From Triparma columacea (taxonomy: Eukaryota > Sar > Bolidophyceae > Parmales > Triparmaceae), in the NCBI GenBank assembly GCA_030267965.1, contig BRYA01000123.1, positions 1-64,000 on the forward strand: DNA of 64,000 bases. The letters are read 5' to 3'. Numbering within the stretch: the stretch's first letter is position 1; every line of letters begins with the position of its first letter. The notes under the pieces were generated by a model. That model searched no databases. It was given only the letters and a program-made list of their open reading frames with translations, and was not told the DNA's origin. Shown here one piece after another: positions 59,101-64,000 of this stretch. Both the position numbers and the translations under genes were made by a program.

Positions 59101-62100
59101 ACATTGAAAGGAAAAAAAGCATCAACAGTATCAAGAAAGTAGCTTACAAGGATGTATTTGTTTCATGGAAGGGAATTCTAGAGGAAGTCATGAAGAAGTT
59201 CAGACAGCCTGCAGTCATTGACGAGCGGAGGAAGGCGCACTTTGTGGAAGAGGTCATGCCAAGGGCACCGCCTCTGACAATAGAGGAGGAGGCAATGTTG
59301 GAGAGGGTTGGGAGTCTAGAGAAGGAACTTCACACAAAGGGGAAGAGAATCAAGGGGACACTGAAAGAGGGCATTGACAAGTTCCTGTGGAGAGAGGGGG
59401 ACAATGTGTGCGCAGCCTTTGGGGTCACTGTGGACAAGCCAGCAAAGGGTGTATTGGCAGAGCAATTTCTGCTTGACGCATTTGAGTGGTCAGAGGAGCA
59501 CTTCAAAAATAATGGGAACTTACCAAGGGTTATCAGGAATGAATTTGAGGGAACTAGGAGCATGCACTGTCATACTGGCGTTAAGGTCCCTGCCGCCACC
59601 AATCGACTATTTGAGAATTGGTTTGTGTGGAAGGAGGCTAAATTGGACAATTGCCAGACTGCATACATGCTAGGATTTGTGCCTTTGCGTGAATATTATG
59701 GGGTAAGCCTCACCAACCTTAGCAAGGAGGGCTTTGTAGTTGGAGTAACAAGAGGAATCTACATCATGGCCGAGGTTTCCCCAAATGTCTGCAGAGTGAC
59801 ACGCATTCAAACAGTTGATCTGAAATTCAGTGGCATTCATAAGACACTGATGGACAAAGCAATTGACTACCTTGCAAGTAGTCAGCTAGTTGAGGCCAAC
59901 AGGTTGCAGAAGAAGTTCAGGAGGAACGGGAAGATGGTCGATGCTGAGGTCAGGGGGGCCTTGGTGAAGAGGATGAGGGAGGGTGTTGACTTGGATGAGG
60001 ACCAGAAGAAGGTGTTTGGGGAGTTGGAGGAGCTCTTTGGTGGGGAGGATGAAGAAGGGTGGGGGCCTCTCGAGTCACCTTATGGGGGAGTGAAGATGGA
60101 GATCATGTACAAGCAGCAGAAGAAAGGAAAAAAGACACTCACTTTTGGTAGAGCTGAGTGTGTCACCGACTGCTCAGCCGAGGACGCAGCTGCTTGGTTC
60201 TTTGAGTACTGCAGCAGGGAGAGGATGCTAAAGAGCAGAGAAAAAGGGGAGCCTGCAAGACTTGAGATAAGGATGAAAGGACAGGGAAGGATCAATGAGA
60301 AGCTATTTGCAGTAGTAACGAAACTTCCCTTCCCCTTTTGGAAAAGAGAGGCCGTCATGAGATATGTTTGGCAAAAGGGACATCAAGATGGCATCACGTC
60401 TATAGCGTTTGTCCCAGCTAAAAAGCAGGTGGACTATGGGGAAAACCTTGGAAATCTTGTGCTTGCAAGAACAAGTGGCATTCTCACTGCTGAGAATATT
60501 GAGGACCAAAATGGCATTCTCCAGTGTAAACTTACATTGACGCAATACATGGACACAGGGGGGCACATTCCTGTTAAGATTGTCAAGAGATCAACCCCAC
60601 GCATTCTTAGTACGTTAGCAGCACTCAGGAATTCCTTCAAGCAGGATGAAGAGGTTGATAAAGCTGCACTGGCCTTGCTCGTCAACATCATCAAGAATAA
60701 ACACCAAGATTATACTGATGAGGAGAAGGTTGCAATCAGGAAGGGGAAAGAGTTTTATGAGCAGTGCAAGGTGGATAAGAACTTTGATGATCTGAAGAGT
60801 CCCGATGAGAGGGTCAATATGAAGCTAGTTCATGTTGATGGGGCAAGCAGTGGGACTGGTTTTGCCACTACTGTGGTTGATGCTAGTGTGGAGGAGTGTG
60901 CTGCCTATGAGTTTTATTTGGATTCAAGAGAATACCTTAACACTGCAAAGGAGCGAGGGATCACTGAGTATCACATCAAAAATGTTAACGACCACACCTT
61001 CTATTACATCACAACAAGGAATCTTGGTCTCCCTGGTTTTTCTCCTCGTGAGGGAAGGAGTAAATTGACCTGGTTCAAGCAATATGATGGCAAAGTTATT
61101 ATTGATGCTGCAGATACAGAGGAGATTTATGAAGACTTTCCAGTGAAGAGTCGGAGTGTTTTAGGGAAGGCACACACAGTATGGGTGTTTGAGCCGCTTG
61201 ACCCTATTGGAGGTGTGCCACAAACATCAGTGACTTTCACAGCAAAGATAGAGCTTGGTGGTGTTTTCTACTCTTCCATTATGAACAAGCTTGCATCAAA
61301 ATTTCTCGGAGAAGTCTCAGACTTGAGAAAGAAGTTTGACAGAGGCAGAGACATTGATGCTTCATCAAGGATCCAGATAGTAAGTGAAATAGGTGAAATC
61401 AAAGAAATGTCCACTGAGACATTTGATGCTAAGTTCCTAGAACCTGAAGGCAAACAAAAGGTTGAAGGTGCATTCCCTTTGTCAGATATCTGGATTAAGG
61501 TAAAAAAGAAGGGAAAGGGATGGGGAAAGACAACAGTGACAGTTAGAGCAGGTTTGGAGGAAGCTGCTGCCTACTTCTGGGACTTTGAGAGCAGAGTCCG
61601 TCAAGAAACAACAGGAGACGTTGAGAGGGTTGTTGAGGCAAAGAAGGGGACATGGGAAGTTGTTGTGAGAAGAAGGAAGAACTTGGCGTCAGTAAGTCGT
61701 GTGGGGCATAGAGATAGGGAGTTCTGGAATGTGATGAAGCTGCACAAGATTTCTAAAGATACTATTGTGATTATTATGAAACCAACAAAGAAGAACCAAG
61801 AGATAAGGAATGCTGTAAGGAACATTCTGAGAAGTACTGCACAAAGGGCATCTGAAGAAGTCGCAATAAAGATCACAAAAAGTGGAGAGAAGACAACCAA
61901 GGTAGAATTTGTCACCAAGGTAGAGCTTGGTAGCTCTGTGAGTGTGGAGACAACAGGATTAGCTTTAGAGAGGCACCTAGACGAGGCTGCTGAGGCACAA
62001 GACTACTTTATTGGCCTTGTCAAGAGCACAGAAGCAGGGGAACAGGATGGGAGGAGGTTTGGAGAGCAGCTGATGGAGAGAGTGGAGGAAAGGAAAGCCG

Positions 62101-64000
62101 GGGACAGTAAAGTAGAGGCCACGAGGCAATTTATTGCTGCCAATAGGGCACTCAGAGAGATTACAGAGCAGCATGGTTTCATAAGAACTATGCTGTATGC
62201 TGTGGTTATGAACAAATTGAAAATGAGGGCGACAAAAGAGGGAGAAGATAAGAGTGAGGAGGAAACCAGGGGGTGGGAGATTGGGAGTGCAATGGCAACA
62301 GTCATGTTGACCACAGCAACTGCTGCTCATGCTGTAGACGAGTGGGCGCATCAATTCACTGAAGTGCAAGAAGTCATGAACGAACATGCTTGGTTAAGGC
62401 CCATGCTTGAGGTAATTGTTATGACATTATTTATGAAGTCTAGCTTAGGCTTAAAGGCAAGGGTGACTGTCGGTGCTGCTACAAGCATGCTTGATTTGGT
62501 GACTGATGTGTACGTGACTTACATGTTTCGGAGGGATAAGAATTATGGGTACTTTAAGGCATCTTTGGCAAGTTTGGCAGTGTCAATTGGGATACAAATG
62601 TTTTGTGTTTGGGGACAGAATAGAAAGTTGGGGATGGTGAGGGTGATGAGGGAATGGTTTCCTATTTTAATTGGCTTTAAGCCTGCTGTTGATGCTTACA
62701 GAATAGCAACTGGTTCAAAACAAGAGGTTGGGCAAACAATGGATGCTATGACGGTATTGACAATGATGAAAGTGGTTGAGATGTTTGCTGAGGCAATCCC
62801 TGGAGTGATTATCCAACTCATGGCTATAGCAACAAGTAAAGGGAATATTTCAAGAGCAGCTTGGTTCTCACTTTTAGTTTCAGCATTGACTACAGGCTTT
62901 GCATCTGCAACTGTAAGTTACGATTTTGACACCGACCCAGTAAAAAGAGAGCAAGTGCCTGACTTCTATGGGTATGTACCTGCAAATCCAACCAAAAGAT
63001 CTATCATATTTGTTACCATGACGCTCTTTAGTGCAGGTATGCTTGTGATAAGGTGCATGACAATAGTAGTCTTAGGGCTCCTTGGTGGTAGATGGGTCTC
63101 TCTCTATGTTGGAGCTGACCTTGTTCTATACTTGTTGGTGAAGATCATTAGAGGCGATTTTTGGTATTGGGTGCCTAGTAATAGCATTGCAGTAGAAATA
63201 TCGAGCAGTATTCTCACCAGAGTGGTGGTGAAAGTTGTAACAGACTTTACATCAATTGTGCAGTTTAGACATCCTAATGATGTTGGGAGATTGTTTTGGA
63301 TGTCTGGATTTGTGCTTACAATGGGAAGTCTTCCAGTAGCAATTCATATAGCTAAAAGCGTAGAGAAGAATATTGAGGAGGGATTAAGAATTGCAGAAGC
63401 AACTGCTATGGTGCTCATTCCATTCGTTACAGTCTGTTTTGCTTGTTTCTTTTTGAACATAAACATGGAGTACATGAGGACCTTCATTAGTACTCAAAGG
63501 GGAATTGACTATTCAATGTCATATTTTGTAGATGGAGAAAGTGAAGAAGTGAAGTTTCAAGTATTTAAGAAATCAAGACGACATTGGGTCTCTATTGAGA
63601 GTGACATACAAAAATGGGTTGTATTAAATTGGGCAAAATGGGAAGAAGAACAGCCAGAATGGTTCACTGATCACTTGAAGGCAAAGGTCCCATTTGAGTT
63701 CATTCCTTCAGCCAGAAACGCTAGAAGGAGAGAAAGTGTTAGGAGAGCAAGTGTACATGCTGGAGCTCAGGGTGGTCTAGTAGGTGCTTTGGGAGCAAAT
63801 ATTAGGAGAGCAAGTTTTGGAGGCGCTGATGGTGGAGATATAATAGGGGTAGGAGGTGGGAAGGCTAAAGTAAGCAGGGTTTTGCCGATAGAAGATGGGG
63901 AAAAAATGGGCAAGCAGCTGATGCAAAGGTTGAAGGAGAGGAAACAAGGGAAGAGTAAGTTTGAGGTTGTAAAGGAATTCATCACAAGTAACCAAGCACT
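56135..64000 (+). CDS. Multi-START-domain protein with XK-related-like membrane region (right paralog, 3' end beyond window)
   Basis: Proposed exons are 56135-56363, 56495-56527, 56967-56999, 57141-57185, 57304-57336, 57480-57524, 57840-57872, 58007-58039 and 58171 to beyond 64000. All junctions are phase 1, and the frame stays open from 58171 to the end. The tiny exons encode an acidic repeat (DSENGHEDAG-type). START-like modules lie at about 59350-59880, 60080-60640, 60790-61350 and 61470-62010. A multi-pass region with DLVTDVYVTYMF and EMFAEAIPGVIIQ spans about 62440-63480. The protein parallels the left gene over nearly its whole length. It lacks the left copy's 66-bp intron, has an extra block of about 130 residues after the fourth START module, and continues past the point where the left copy stops. 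The 5' start is uncertain: 56135, 56189, or an upstream exon; the ATG at 58362 is a simpler alternative. Confidence 0.75.
56635..56890 (+). repeat. GC-rich minisatellite-bearing insert 1 in the exon array
   Basis: A sharply GC-rich segment interrupts an array intron. It contains four to five imperfect 24-bp units around GCGACCGCATGGGTTCCGTC (near 56735-56880). A type 2 small exon expected at this place in the alternating pattern is missing. The segment matches the second insert at 57577-57755. Confidence 0.7.
57577..57755 (+). repeat. GC-rich minisatellite-bearing insert 2 in the exon array
   Basis: A second, shorter copy of the GC-rich segment, with two to three 24-bp units. Compared with the insert-free intron after 57185, it sits between a shared GACCCTTG and a shared CTTGAT-CTAC, so CTTG is found at both edges. 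Its left flank (TTGTAGTTTTTCTCAC) resembles the intron end found before type 2 exons, so it may have arrived by recombination within the array. Confidence 0.7.

Overview
This is a nuclear, eukaryotic, protein-coding window. Genes are split by short GT-AG introns (about 57 to 440 bp, most donors GTGAG or GTAAG). They include chromatin, spliceosome, CCR4-NOT, condensin and cytosolic ribosome genes, packed tightly on both strands with several head-to-head pairs. The overall style, short GC-rich introns, and an mTERF protein with a signal peptide followed by Phe suggest a photosynthetic stramenopile (bolidophyte, diatom or pelagophyte type). That is an inference from style, not a marker-based identification. 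No bacterial or organellar genes were seen. One 787-base run of N interrupts the window.

Layout. Bases 1-760 hold a degenerate 9-bp C-rich tandem repeat and other short direct repeats. Then follow: a multi-START membrane protein (762-6503, -); a single-pass membrane protein of unknown role (7260-10530, -); a TauE/SafE-type permease (10753-11869, +); CNOT9 (12082-13388, +); an ABC half-transporter (13630-15712, -); PRPF3 (15975-18246, +); an unrecognised five-exon gene (18358-22164, -); an ABCF ATPase (22919-25799, -); an OSCA/TMEM63-like channel (26528-30883, +); a WD40 protein (31104-34301, -); and a giant EF-hand/WD40 protein (34527-40200, -). Next is a near-symmetric block: RPL11 (-), repeat copy 1 (-), histone H3 (-), gap, histone H2A (+), repeat copy 2 (+), RPL7 (+). 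It is followed by a small membrane protein (46346-47282, -), an mTERF protein (47615-49751, -), condensin CAP-D2 in seven exons (50010-55453, +) and a second multi-START membrane protein that runs off the right edge (56135-64000+, +).

The most unusual content is at the two ends. The genes at 762-6503 and 56135-64000 are close paralogs that point outward, away from each other. Both carry about four START-like lipid-binding modules followed by a multi-pass region resembling XK-related proteins. They differ in intron content: the left copy has a 66-bp intron that the right copy lacks. They differ in internal minisatellites. The right copy also has an extra block after the fourth START module that starts again at the point where the left copy stops. 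The right copy is preceded by a tandem array of tiny phase-1 exons (33 or 45 nt) that encode an acidic repeat. All exon coordinates below come from manual splicing with phase checks; each spliced complete gene gives a total length divisible by three.
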